This document shows, piece after piece, positions 1 through 12,400 of a DNA stretch of 64,000 nt. Below the pieces are notes generated by a model that was not told the origin of the DNA, did no database searches, and saw only the letters and a program-made list of their open reading frames with translations. Position 1 is the stretch's first letter; every line of letters starts with the position of its first letter. This DNA comes from Hyphochytrium catenoides (taxonomy: Eukaryota; Sar; Hyphochytriomycetes; Hyphochytriales; Hyphochytriaceae). Made by a program: the position numbers and the translations under genes. The stretch covers positions 50,120 through 114,119 of the forward strand of contig FLMG01002775.1 of the NCBI GenBank assembly GCA_900088475.1. Direction: 5' to 3'.

Positions 1-309
1 TCTTTCTTGTCTAGGTAACATGATTTCAGGGAATCAACGCGTAATTGGCAGGCTATCCTGTTCATCATAGAGGACTTTGGAGCTAACACTGGGATTATCG
101 CTATCATGTCCTAAGCTTCCACATACTTGATCCGTCCATTAACTACTCACTTCTTCCAGATACACTATGTACATAAAACGCCGTAAGTTCAAAGACTGCA
201 GCACGGTGGCCCATCAACTATTATATCTGTGAGCTTGGCCTAGAATATGGACAGTCAGCGTACAGCGTCCCGAAACGCTAACCAGCCCGTCGATGCTTCA
301 AAGTTTAAG
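1..309. other. 3' flank of the GTPBP1-like gene
   Basis: This is the sequence downstream of the minus-strand GTPBP1-like stop codon. I see no further exon and no recognisable gene. A plus-strand reading frame that starts at 247 is antisense to the last GTPBP1 exon and is not a credible gene. Confidence 0.5.
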
Positions 310-2514
310 TTACGCACTCCTTGCACATTCACCTCTTGGGCTATTGGAGATGTCGGGGATGATCCGGACAATCTTCCCGATTCCTTTGGCCTGTCCATCT
401 CTGAAGACAAACCTAAGAGAGAAAACCCGGTCTTATATAAACCTCTTCTTTACTCCTCATTGAGAAATCTCCAATTAATCCGCTGTTCTTACCTAGTTCG
501 GGGCTTCAGGTATTCTGCATAGCTGACAAACCTGAAGCGGACCAGCGCGTTGTCCCCCGTTCGGATAGTATCTCCGCCATCTGGTGCCTGTATAGAGACA
601 ATCTCCGCCGTTTGTCTGACAGTGCTACAGTTGATAACGGGCTGATAACCCTTCGATATTGTAGTTTGATGATGCAGGATATGTACGCGCGCTTCAAATT
701 CTCGAGACACAAAGGAACTTAGCGGCACGTCAGTGCCTACCAATACCATGCCCTGTGAGCCCATAGGAGATTAAGGTGAGGTGGACAAAGTGAGAGTCTT
801 TAAAGTGTCCTAATTGTTCACCTTTCGAAAGTTTGTCCGACTTATGGGTTCCTTTTTGTTGAGAGAACGAACGGCAAAAGCAGCTGTGTGACCAGCTTTT
901 GCTTGCCGTAGGGAAACGTGCATCGACTCTATTGACCTGACCGTCACAGGCTTGAAACCTCCATTATGATCTGGACCGAGCAACAGCGTATCGTTCACAG
1001 TAATAGTTCCGCTGGCTATCACTCCTGACACAACAAAGCCGACTCCCGGAACCTAGCAAATGGGTTACTAGTGGCAAGAAGAACAAAAGAATCGCAAAGT
1101 CTGCTCGAGTGGCGGTGCGTTCCCTATTCTGTCAATCAAATGCCTCTTGATAATACCAGCGGTCAATCTTTCCTCCTTCGCCCACTTAGTTGCTTCCTCA
1201 TTAAAGCTACCTCTTTCTTTCTTCTCATCTACCATGTAAGTTACTTTACCTGGTAGGTCTCATCAATGGGCACCTCAACCGGTGCCTCCGTAGAGTGAAT
1301 GGGGCCCGCCTTGCCATCGACATTTCCGTCAGCTTCAGGCTGTTGCTGCTTGTCTAAATCCAGCCGGGCGGGCCGGGGGGGAATCAGAGCAAGAAGCTTC
1401 TTTAAGTTTGCTAGGCCCTCTCCCGTGACGTTTGACATTGGAAGGATAGGCGTGACGCGGTTTGAACGTATGCTGTCAGCTGCTTGTGCAGCTTGTGCTT
1501 CGGTCTTTACCAGGATGGGCATCTTTCCAGCTACATACAGAAGACAGTACGGCGTTGTTAGCTTGAACAAGTAACGAAAGTAATGACATTTATAACATTA
1601 GAGAGAATCGCAGGGAAATCGCCGTGTATGTTCTTGCCTTTCTTTAGGAGCTGACGGATAGACTTTAAGGTATCCAGCGCGATATTCTTGGGAGCAATGT
1701 CGATCTTGGTGAGCGCAATGACAAGAGGTATTTCCAGCTGGTTCCCGACCAAAAGGTTAGAAGCCGGAGAGGGTATGAAAGAGAGGCGAACGAGAGACAA
1801 AGGAAACTGAACTTTCAAGCAAAGGCACAGAGCTGACTTGCTACTTGAAGGAACGGAGGACATAGATCACAAGAGAGGAGAAATCATGAGTAGTCAGAGC
1901 CATGCGCTCTCTTACCGCAATAGCGATATGCAGATGCTCCCTGGTCATCTTCTTGACGCCCATGTTAGCTCCCACAAGTACGACTGCGAGGTCCGGGGCC
2001 ATGCCAGTCAGCCCAAAGACCGTAGTTTTTAGATATCTCTCATGTCCTAAGTAGATTGCAGGGTCAGTTTACAGAGCTCCAATGCAGATTAAAATTACTT
2101 TGTCTCACCAGCTAGGTCAATCAATTGCACTCTTCGCTCGCTGGTCTTGGCGATCTCCTCCCATGGCAGCACACGGCCGGGTCGCTTGGATAAAATCTGG
2201 TCACCACTCCCATCAAACCCAATGTAGGTGGTAGCTATCGAGCTCGTGCGGCCACTGTCGCTCTCATGCTTGTGTCGGAATATCGCTTGTCGTGATAGAC
2301 CTAACTCAGAAGAAGGCATCGACGTTGCGATAGGAGAGGGGACAGGGACCAAATGTTACTTGTCCTGCCTCCTGCAATCTTACGGAATTAGCAAGGGCCG
2401 CATTACCTCGGCCGTCGTCCAGCTCCCCTTTGAGTAGGCAGCCGATAAGGCTGGACTTTCCGCTGTCGACATTGCCGACAAACGCTACTCGAATGTAGAC
2501 TTCCTTCTCCATGT
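310..2514 (-). CDS. GTPBP1/GTPBP2-like translational GTPase, multi-exon
   Basis: This is an EF-Tu-fold GTPase of the GTPBP1/2 family, whose animal members act in ribosome rescue and mRNA surveillance. Reading down the minus strand, exon 1 (about 2514-2407) has the P-loop GNVDSGKS. The next exon has the family stretch FRHKHE and continues to DLAG. The following exon (from about 2050) gives HERYLKTTVFG and the sequence up to LHIAIA. TKID, the guanine-specificity motif, lies near 1700. The exon at 1570-1241 has SNVTGEGL, then come VPGVGFVVSG and LLLGPD (about 1050-825), TTISKGYQ and RTGDNALVRF (about 750-510), and finally FRDGQAKGIG ending at TAA 310-312. Splice joins such as AG/GT at 2407 and 2050 keep frame. 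The ATG at 2514 is the first one in frame. Animal GTPBP1 has a longer N-terminal region, so an upstream exon may be missing from this model. The C-terminus is also short. Family assignment is firm; the exact role is inferred. Confidence 0.88.
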
Positions 2515-5123
2515 GTCTAACCAAAATCACCTAGCCCTCGCTGTGGTCCGGGGCTCCACTCTACTGGCCGGCGCTTCACCTACAGAAGGCCAACGGGTAA
2601 ATGTGCTCTAGGGCCAGTACCGCGGCTGGCGTTGCCTAGGGAGCCTTTGCCAGCCTTGAAGCTGCCGATTAAGTACCCTCTGAGCCCTGTCTGCGACCAA
2701 GCAGTAATTGCCGACCAAGGACTATCAAGTGCATCCAAGCAACCGGGCAGCTTCAGGACCTTCTTCTAAGATACAGCACTCAGTTCTTTACCACTCTGCA
2801 CCTTCTGTCTCTCACTGCACCTTTCCCAACCCCTCGATCCTTACGATAGATCCCACCTCCACTCCCACTCTTCAGTTCCTTGCTACCTTGCTTCACGTCT
2901 GTCGCCCAGCTCCCTTGTCGTCTCCACCCCCTCCGCGGAGGACAACAATCTATGAGAAACTGCTGTCTGTACGTCAGAATGCCGTTTCACCCCTTCGCTT
3001 TGTTCGAGCGCACCATGTTTGTGGACACCTGACATAACTTTAGGGGCAAGCCAAACGTAGTTGCTGTGTATACAGGGTGGTCATAGTGAGAATACCGTCG
3101 TGGTGTGTCACCGCCCTCCCAAAGCGCACGTTGAAGGTTAAGAAGGTGCGCTAAGTAGTACGAGGCTAAAGCAGAAAGATGCCTAAGAAATTTTAAAGAA
3201 AGTGAGAAGAGCTTCTTCTTGCTCCTCCTCGTTGCCTTGCGCTGCTCTACTATGGATTGTCTCGACAAACAGGCACCTTCCTCCTTCCACGAGCCACACT
3301 CTTCTACTTTCTCGTGGTTGCCAGGAGCTAGTCGCCTTTCTTCTTGCGGCCAGCGAGCAGGCATTGGCATGAGCTTTATTTCTTCGGTTATAAGCAGTGA
3401 AGCAAGAAGCAGCCCGAGATAAGTAGTAGATCAACACAGGCATTCGTCTGGAGGTTGTTTCTTTTTAATGAATAGGAAGATGTACCGCGTAGGACGGTTT
3501 GTGCTGACAGCGAAGGTCGTTCCCTGCTGGCTTTTGGTATGAGTGATAGCTTCGCCACCTTGCTGGGAGCAATGGGACACACTCCTGTCAAGCGAACTTT
3601 CCGGCGAGCCAGGAGGCATAGGACATCATCATCATCACCATAACTGCCACAAAGGGCCCATAAAGTATGAAGGAAAAGTCAGGACTTTATGGAGGGGTTT
3701 CTTCCACATTGCGAGCTCTGGAGGCGTTTGAAGTGGATGTAGCTCCCTTGTCGCCCAGGCGGCAATGACCAAGTAAAGCTCCTTGAGAGCTTAGAAAGGT
3801 GCCATCTTCACACAGCATGTCCAATAAAATCTATGGAGTGAAATTCTGGTTAGTGCTCTGGCCAATAGCAAAGGTCGTCTCTATAATAATGCGTGGGCTA
3901 CGTTGAGAGCCACACACTACGGACAGTAAGAAGGGTCTGTAAGACTTGTCGTCCTCTCTTTCCCTTATGCATGTCATGGCTCCGCCTTGCCTAGTAGTCT
4001 TGGTTGGACTGAGCGGCTCCTTGCCAGCACTCAGCCGCATCTCCCGGTGGCTCTAGAAGTCATGGCGGCAAAAGCGGGCCGACAGCTAGCTATTATACAT
4101 CTTGCTTCTTGAACTCAGCGGTTCCTTTCATGGTGGCGCCAGAGTTATGGCCGTAACGCGGTAACAGAGGACAGAGTTAGCTATTATGCAACAACACTGC
4201 ACATGCAGATGAGGAGAGGGTAATATGGAAGTAGGCATGATGAGTTTTAGCCATAACCGGCAGTCAGGAGACTTCCACCTTCGCTCAAGACGTATGCTTC
4301 GGACAAGTCACTGTCAGGGAAGAAGCAGAACACCACCCCTGTCACCGGCTGTGCGCGGTCCCTAGCAACCCTTTGAAGGTTGAACGCTGCGATTATGTTA
4401 ACCACCTCTGCTATTCGCATGAGAAGGCATTATCTCTGTCTGCCCTGTGTCTGTCAGGTCCTTGGTGTCGTGTCTCCTAAAGCCGTACAGACACAGCACG
4501 GTGCTGATAGGTGCAGCAGGAGTGCTGCGACGTGCGTGGATTGATGGGCCGGTTCCTTGCTGCGCCTGCGGCTGCGGCTGCGGCTGCGGCTGCTGCCCTA
4601 CAAGCTTATTAGTCCTTGGCTTGATGGGCTGGTTCTTGCTGCTGCTGCTCGAGGATTAGAGCGCACTCCTATGTTAGTATGAGCCCGTCACCTACAAAAA
4701 GAGAGAGTTGGCGGGAAAGCCTTTTCAATGCGCTAATATCAGGAGGGTTAGAGTCCTTCCTGCTTCAAAGCAGGTTACCTAGAATCGTTGTATTTGAGAC
4801 TAAATATATGTTGGGTACCTTGAAATGCTTTATAAGTCTTTCATCCGTTCTATGCGACAAAGCTAGATTTCATTGTAGACAAGAGTTTGGCGCCAGCTCT
4901 TGAAGTTGATGGCACCTGCTGGAGCCACGATGAGGCTTCTGACCTTGATGGAGCTGCAGCCTCGTCGCTTGGCAGGCTCCCTTCACAGACTCTTCCTTCT
5001 CTCTAGCAAGGTGGCCGCTGTCCTAGCCTCCTAAACAGTCGAGACGGAAGTGATCTGTGGGTAGACTACATACGCCTGAGAGGAGGGGCAGCACCAGGCC
5101 CGGAAAGGGCACGGACAAAGGCA
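2515..5123. other. Divergent intergenic region, 2.6 kb
   Basis: This region lies between two genes that point away from each other, so it should hold both promoters. Short reading frames occur on both strands (for example 2987-3370 minus and 2708-3037 plus), but none resembles a known family or joins cleanly to a neighbour. It contains a GC-rich CTGCGG repeat near 4565. There is also an imperfect direct repeat of the words TTGATGGGC and GGTTC at about 4540 and 4620. Any missing 5' exon of the GTPBP1-like gene would lie here. Confidence 0.4.
4561..4596. repeat. CTGCGG hexanucleotide microsatellite
   Basis: About five units of CTGCGG/CTGCTG occur in tandem. The plus-strand reading frame across it (Cys-Gly repeats) looks like a by-product of the repeat, not a gene. 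A second CTG-rich patch follows near 4638. Confidence 0.8.
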
Positions 5124-8100
5124 ATGGCAGGGTTGTTGTCAACAGCTGGCTCTCTGCAAGGCGCGTCTGCCATTGTTGAAGCAGATGATGAAGAAAGGCT
5201 AGGAAGTCTACTGTCGACGGTAGGAGGAGGTGAGGCTCAAAGCGCAACTGGGGAGAGCGGAGAGGGCGAGGTACGAGAGACTGCTGAGTCTGCAAGCTCC
5301 TACAGGTCGTCTGTGTGCCGCTCTGTCCGTGATATCTTATTATGAGCAACTAGCTTTCCCTCTTCTCAGTCTCCTGCCCTCTCGCTATATCTGCGCCTCT
5401 CCTCTCTGAACCGCATACAGTCAGAGGAGTGAACACAACTCTCTAGGGCGAATCGTATTCTTCTGAAGGCCGTGTAAGTAGTCCAAAGAGAAGGAAGTTG
5501 TCAAACCTCAATCCAGACGATGAAGTGAAGGAGCAACTTACTGTCGAAGAGGGGGAGGCGGAGAACAAGGTAGATGGACCAAGAACGGAAGCAACAGCAG
5601 CAGGAGAGTCGGAGACCAGGAATAACCTCGTGCAATGCTCGGACTGCTCAACTTGGCGACCCTTGCCTCCAGATGCCAATCTGGATTTTCTTCCGGTGAT
5701 GTAGGTTTGCAACTCCCCTTTCGACGGCTCCTCTTACTCTATCAAGATATCGCTTACTCTCTCGCTCCACTAATACCTACTACGATCCTCTACTTCGTAC
5801 CCGTCACTAGTTGGCAATGCGCTATGATGGGCTACGCTTGCAAAGAAGGGCGGCGTAGGAAGGTTTCTGTATCTTCCCCCTCGATCTCCCAAGATATCAG
5901 CGAATCGCGGCCAAAGATCTCACAAGTGAGGTTCGATGTCCTCCAGGAGGAGCTTACCTGTGCAGTCTGCTGTGAGATCCTATACAAGGTTCGCAGATAA
6001 GAGAGGATGTGGAGAAAGACAAGAGGAGTTCCTCATAATGCTAGCCATGAAGGGTGAATAGGCTCTGGGGAGTAGAAAGAACAAGAGGGAGAGAGGGAGA
6101 ATGAGAGAGGGAGAGGAAGAGAGAGGCGAACTGCAGACAAAATGTATGAGGTAGACCGGCCAAGTAGCCCAGCGACTCAGTGAAGACGCTTACCATGGCC
6201 CGAAACAGCCTATATGCGCACCTTGCGGTCACTTCTACTGCCGCGTTTGCTTCATGCGGAGCGTCATCGCCAACGATGGAGACTCTGTACCCTGCTGCCC
6301 TACTTGTCGGACGTCCCTTGGCAGCTCTCTTGGCCAGCTCTCAGTGAATGTTCCTCTATGGAACGTAATTCAGGTAGCGCATGCTTGCCAGGTCTCATTC
6401 AACCCTCCAGACTCTAAGGCATTCATGCAGTTGCTGGTTTTGCACTTCCATGCTCGCCTTGAATAGACCCCTTACCCTTTGAACCTAACTGCCTTAGTTG
6501 GTCCACACTTGCCTGATTCAGAGCTAATCGCTTGCTCCAGCTTCAACCTTATGCCCCTTGGCACACCTTTCATTGGTCTCTGGTGATGTATGCGCCTCTC
6601 TCTCTGTTCGAGGACCGATCGGTTTTGCTTCCTTTTAGTTCGTCTTTCGCAGCCTTGGCACTAAATAATGTGTCATCATTCTCACTATCTACAGCTGCTA
6701 TTCTCAGAGGTTTGTTCAGCGAGGCAGGAGACACAGGAGCGGCAATATAAGAAATACCAGTCCGAGTATGAAGAGAAGGTGGATATGATCAATGAGAGAG
6801 AAAGGGAGTCGAATATGGTAGTCGAGAGCGTCCTTGACTCTGAAGAAGAGATGGTATGTGTATTCCTTGCCACAGCCTAGTACGCTTTCTTCTCCATCAG
6901 GGGATCTTGGGCCACAAACGAAGTTTCCTGCTGGCGGCATGCAACGATTCACTTCCCAAAAGATCTCATTGTGACCACCATGCTAAATTCACTTGCCTTG
7001 CGCCGTCCGCATTCGAAGGTCGATGAGGCGAATGCAGACGGTCGCTTAGGTTTTGAATATCCGGAGCTCGAAGTGCAAGAGCAGGTAACAGCGAGAGAGG
7101 GCAACTGCGAATCTTACACAGAAGTCAGGAGGAGAATCCTCTGTTGCTGTGCTACCCGTTTTAAATAGTTCGTTGCCACTTCGGTACTGCCAATCTCCAG
7201 AACTGAGAACATTCCTCCTTGCTTTTTGTCCACTTCCTTGTTTAGGGAGGAAGCCTGCCCATCAAACGAAATGTGGTTCTGGACACAGACCAAGTAACTG
7301 TGGATGGTGGAGCTCATCAGAGGTGGATAAAATAGATAAAAATATAGCTGCTGAGATAGAGCGGGAGGCTTGTTTCCTCCGACGGACTGAAGAGACGGTC
7401 TACCTATTATTTAATCTTCTTTAGGTTATGGTCTCCTCGTCGTCCGCTCGCTAATCAGCAAGTATACGGACCCTTTGGGTCTGAACCTTAAATATCTGCC
7501 GTTCTCTCAGGTTGGCCTTGTGCCTGATGGAGTATCCACCGCTGTTCCAGGTGTCTACAGAGTTCGAAATGGTGGTCGGGCTCTTGAGGATGGAGGAAGA
7601 TGAAGACGAGGAGGTCGGAGCAGTCCAACCTTCTAGTCTCCTACTTTGAGCCTATTATTTCACGGCTGAGTGTCGCTCACCCATGCTTTAACTGCTTCAG
7701 GGGTCTTGTCGTGCCTTTTGGCCCCGTTGGCAATCAACCCCTCCACTCTCTTTGTCTTGTCATACCTTAAGTTAAAGCCGCACTTCAGATTCTGATGTTG
7801 CCTTCCTTGCTAATGCTTTAAACCTCTGCTGTGGCTCTCTATTTAGGACGGATTCCCCTTCATCTTTGATGAGGATAATGGGGACGACGCTTTCATTGCG
7901 TCCGAGAGCTTTGGCGACGTGACTATGACTGTCCGATCAGAGAGGGATGGCCGACTAGTGGTAAATACCCTTGCGCCCCAATAATTTCTAGTGTTTGTCA
8001 TCTATGCTGTCGCTGAAGGTGCTCTCACCCTAATTGGCCTCTCTATCTGATGCACGAGCCCGGTATTTCCACTGTTGACAGCTTGTCCCTAAGATTGTCC

Positions 8101-9340
8101 GTTATACACTCCCCCATGCCCCTCCCTGGTCATCGTCCACGCACTCATATACCGATGTCTCCCTCATTCCTCTTAAAACATCTTCGTGACAGCTCAAAAG
8201 AAAGAGAAGCATGGAAGGTGGCATCGTTACTTTCCCAGACATCCTCCTTCATGTGCCCGTGGGAGGTTATTACATAGGATTCAAAGACGAGCGTTACGGC
8301 GTCTCCTTGGAGGCACAGATAGAGCTCAGAGCGTTGCGAGAGGATGGAGAAGGACTTGCGGAGCGTGGGATGCTCCGAAGAAGAGACAGGTCTTCCCGTG
8401 GAGCTGTGGAAGAAGAGGCGAAAGAGCGAATGTATGTCTGTCTAAACACACTTTGAATATTTTGATCGTTCCTCTTGCCGCTCTATCTGGTGTGCAATCT
8501 CACGTTTGTCCCATCTCGCCATTCGCCCAGATCTGACGTAAGGGCCAGAGAGAGGGAGATGGAGGACGCTGAGGATCTGTCAATGGAGGGCGAGGGATAT
8601 TTTAGCGAAGATGAGGTGGACGTTTCCTCCGAAGTCTCTGCCTGTCAGGTAATGACTCAGGAAGTTCAGGTCTCTACTGAACGATGTGACTGGCCAATTG
8701 AAGAGGCTGTCCTATGATGGAAAACCGTAGCGGGCTCTTCAGTACTTCATGACACTGTTTCCTATCGGCCTCTTGACCCTCCGACTACGAACTCAACCAT
8801 TGTCTCTATCTTAGATCTGCGAGGGGGAGACATCAATTGAAGGCGATCAGCTGGTCCTATGCGACGGCTGTGACAAAGCCTACCACCAGGAGTGTGCCAA
8901 TATATCGGAGAAACAATTGGAAGAACCAACCTGGTAAGCCCTGAGCTTCATTGTTAAAATTGGCTACAGCGTTATATTCAGCACTGTTGAAGCTGCCTCT
9001 TAGAAGAACAACACATTTTCATTAAACTGACCGGCTCTGATGAACGGCGCGTTATGTGATGGCATGGGAACTTTGTGGGGCGTTGACCAGGTTCTGTGCC
9101 GCTTGTGCAAGCAAGACAGCTCCCACCGGCCAGAGTAGTACCGACACACCTTTCAAGCTTGCATCAAGGAAGAGAAAAGCCATAGTGGATGACGAGGAAG
9201 AGGATGAAGTGCGTGACGACGACGGAAAAAGGGAAGAAGAGGTGGCATCAGCCCCTGAGAGTCTCGCGGCACTAGTCGCATCGCAGAGCGCCGACAATGA
9301 CTGCGATTCACAAGAGGTAGAAAAACGCTCTGAACGGTAG
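5124..9340 (+). CDS. CW / RING / PHD zinc-finger protein, probable chromatin-associated E3 ligase
   Basis: This multi-exon gene carries three zinc-binding modules. The start at 5124 opens an acidic low-complexity N-terminus. A basic KRRK patch follows in the exon at about 5444. The CW-like finger is split by an intron: VQCSDCSTWRPLP (about 5630) joins across GAT/GTAGGT...CTAG to WQC and a later Cys (about 5812-5840). The RING finger (C3HC4) begins TCAVCCEI (about 5960) and continues after an intron as CAPCGHFYCRVC and CPTC (about 6210-6310). A charged coiled-coil segment follows (about 6695-6850). The PHD finger begins SACQ (about 8640), continues ICEGE, LCDGCDKAYHQEC (about 8815-8930) and ends FCAACASK (about 9092). 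The tail is acidic with an RKRK motif, and TAG is at 9338-9340. CW and PHD fingers typically bind histone H3 tails and RING fingers recruit E2 enzymes, so a histone-reading ubiquitin ligase is inferred. The roughly 2 kb between RING and PHD encodes sequence I do not recognise, and several joins there are unresolved. Confidence 0.72.
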
Positions 9341-9488
9341 AGAGGACACTCGTTTATAAAAAGCTTATCAAGATGCAGCTCAAGATGCCTGTGTGGGCCC
9401 TATGCCTACATTTAAAAAAGCAGCGTCACTAGAAGATAGTGAGATATGAAGCAGAGTCACAGGCAATTTGTGTACGAAAGAAACAACC

Positions 9489-12400
9489 CTAATGATTGCC
9501 GGTCATTCCAAATATACTTTCTCGGCGAAGTAAGAGAAGCATCTCATCGCGGTCAGCATCCGGCAACTTGCTAATCATCGACAGAATGCCCTGAGAGTGG
9601 AAAAGCACACGGGACGTGAGGTGGGAAAAGGTTGATTAGCTCAAGAGGTCGAGCGCTGTTTTCCCTCTTCTCCTCTGCCTCCTCGTAGCAAAATCTCCTT
9701 TCTGTCCTTGGTGGTACTCTCTCTTACTCCCTTTTTCTAGCCTGACCAGCGGCAACCCTAGTCCTCTAGCTATTCCTTGTCGCTTACCTGAACCGCAGCC
9801 TTCGGGTCTTCCGCTGCTAGCTTCTCGACCTCGGTGGTGACTCGCTGCCGACCTAGACCAGCCACTCGCTTCGCAACCTCTTCCGCTTCATCCAGGGTCC
9901 AGTGCAAGACACAGCGATCATCCCGCCAGGCTGCGCCATCTTCCGTCTGAGATGGACCAAAGCGAGTACGGCCCGCTGGTAGAGGGAGGGAAAAAAAAAG
10001 AGAGGTAAAACCATCAGGCCATCAGAAGACGTTACAAGAGATAAGGAGTCATATCAGTAGCTGTTAGACAGCTTTGAGAGCTGTCCGAAAGAGGGCAATC
10101 AGCGCAAGTGACTTCTAACCTGCCACATCCTTCTCGAACCACCCTCTTATAATGCTGGTAGCCTCCTTGTAGCACTGAAGCCCAGCTGCCTTTCTAATCT
10201 TGTCCCTCAAGCTAAACTCGGCCAGCCGTCTCCTTAGCCTCCAATAGAAGAAAGATCGTGCTCTCCTCCAGGCTACAACTCTACCGATGACGCCCTTGGC
10301 CTGCATGCGCCCTGGCGTATCATGCAGATCAGCAAATTGTGTCGCAATTTGCGTGTACAGGCCCAGCAGCTTGGATTCGCGCCTGTGTATGAGCTCCTGT
10401 AGGGCCTTCCGCTGGCCTAGAGTTTTAGGGATCATAAACAAAATAAGACGCAGTAAGTCAATGCGTCTTAGCGTGCATCAAAAGACAGCATACTCAGCCC
10501 AGTAAATGGAGAAAGTGGAGGCCTGAATTAATGTATTGATATATTTTGCCCACTTACCGTCATCTGTCTCCGCAAAGAACTGCTTATCCAGTCGCTGAAG
10601 CTCTGGGTCCAGACGATGGGCGGTGGCCATGATATCCTTCTTCCGGTACTTGATCTCAATCACTGGAGGTAGCAATAGGTAAGTCGGCAGCAAAGAGTGA
10701 AAAATGAATATCTAAACACAGGTAACCTTAGCGAGAAGGCATACAAATAGAGGTTGATGAGAGCAGCAAAGCATTACCTCCGCTAGGCTCCAAAACTCCT
10801 CCTCGTCCTCGATCGTCAGCATACATCTCCATCACCTCACCATTGATTGAAGGATCAACCACCACCCAGGCGCCTCCTCTGTGTACATGGCCACAACAAG
10901 AACGGCGTGAGCGAGGCACATATGAATAGAGGGAAACAGGGCAATGTAAGGGCACTGAAAAGGACACTCACAAGAGAAACATAGGGACAGCAAGAATAAT
11001 ATAAACATTATGAGGGAAGGGTGACAAGAGCCATGAGTTTTCACAAGGCAGAGAAAATGGCACCTGAGTTCCGCATGTGGCGGAATATACACGAAAACTG
11101 GTTGCTTGTACGTCACAAGGCCGTCAACAATGTAGGAGCCAAACTTTAGCACCTCATCGAACATGTCCCTTTGGCCACCGCTAAATTGAAGCAGGCAATA
11201 GTAAGAGTCTGTCTCCCTCATCTTCACCCCTAATCATGAGGCATAACGTCCTTGTCCACCTCACGACTCCAACCTCCCTCCTACAATGCATTAGACGCAC
11301 CTAAAACCCCTCCAGTTGGCGAAGATGAAAAGAGGCAAATCCTCTCCCTGGAAGTCTTTGATAGCTGTGGCGGTTTTGTAAGCAGAGTCCGGGAACCAGA
11401 CTTGTCCAGCCTGCTGCTGGAGGTGCTCCTGAGTGTCGGGACTGGCAGGGTCCGCGGGTGTCACCTTCTCTGCTGACCGAATCTCCGAAACGATTACTCC
11501 CACAGGGCACCCACCGAGCCTTGCGCGGCCAGTGACAACGGTCTGCGAAAGAGAGATAGAGGTAGAACGCGGAACTCAGCAAGAAAACGGATGAGCAATG
11601 CATCTGCTCCTCCGCAAGCCGCTCTCTTGCCTGCTGACCACCTACTAATACCCATTACAGTGGCCCTTCTACTCTCCCATGTCGAAAGCCTTCAGTAAGA
11701 TGAGACGTCAGTTATTACGCAACATACCTTTGCCCAGCCTGCCAAGTATTCCTTGAAGGAATTCCTGTCAAAGAAACCGCTAATCCAATGCCCGTCATGC
11801 TCATCCGTCTTTCCAGCCAGTAGGAACCTTGGATCATAGGGGGTCTTTGGGGGCACGAACTCAATGTCACGCTCGATCATATCCACGCCCGTGATATCTG
11901 TAAGTGGCATCGGTCTTCCCCGAACAGCAGGTACAAAGCTGAGCCACTGAAGGATCTCCTGCACGCCCTGCATGTGATCATGCACTACACAGTGGGATAC
12001 GCCGTTGTTGTGCATGATCTTTATGCCTCCCAGTTGGGCGTTGGAGGAGTAGACTTCTCGTCCCAGAAGTTTATTAAGTGCCTGGTAGCCTGTGAGCAAA
12101 ATTGGTGCATTGCTCTCCTTTTGGATGCACCGGTGGCCCAGACGAACGAGATAGGCGCCAATACCAACCGTGCGGCCACACACGTAGGTCAGCGTAAAGA
12201 TGTCCTGATAGGCGCGAGAGGTCTCTCCCGCGATCTTTCCGCTGCCCTTCAGGTTCTCAACGCCTGGGAGGCAAAAAGCGGCCGACAATTATTTGAGAAT
12301 ACATCTGTCAGTCAGCCTGTTATCTATCCTATCATCACAGCGTGCTATCTAAAGTTTCTCAGTTTGTCCCCTATCTTTCCCTAGACGACGACCCTCCGGC

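Noticed and set aside
1299-1574. Plus-strand frames overlapping the GTPBP1-like, ACC, ATPase and COQ8-like exons
   Set aside because: They are antisense to well-conserved exons. The minus-strand translation matches known families and explains the open frames.
2987-3370. 127-codon minus-strand frame upstream of the GTPBP1-like gene
   Set aside because: It has no recognisable domain, and its Lys/Arg/Glu-rich text looks like chance. It does not splice visibly to the GTPase.
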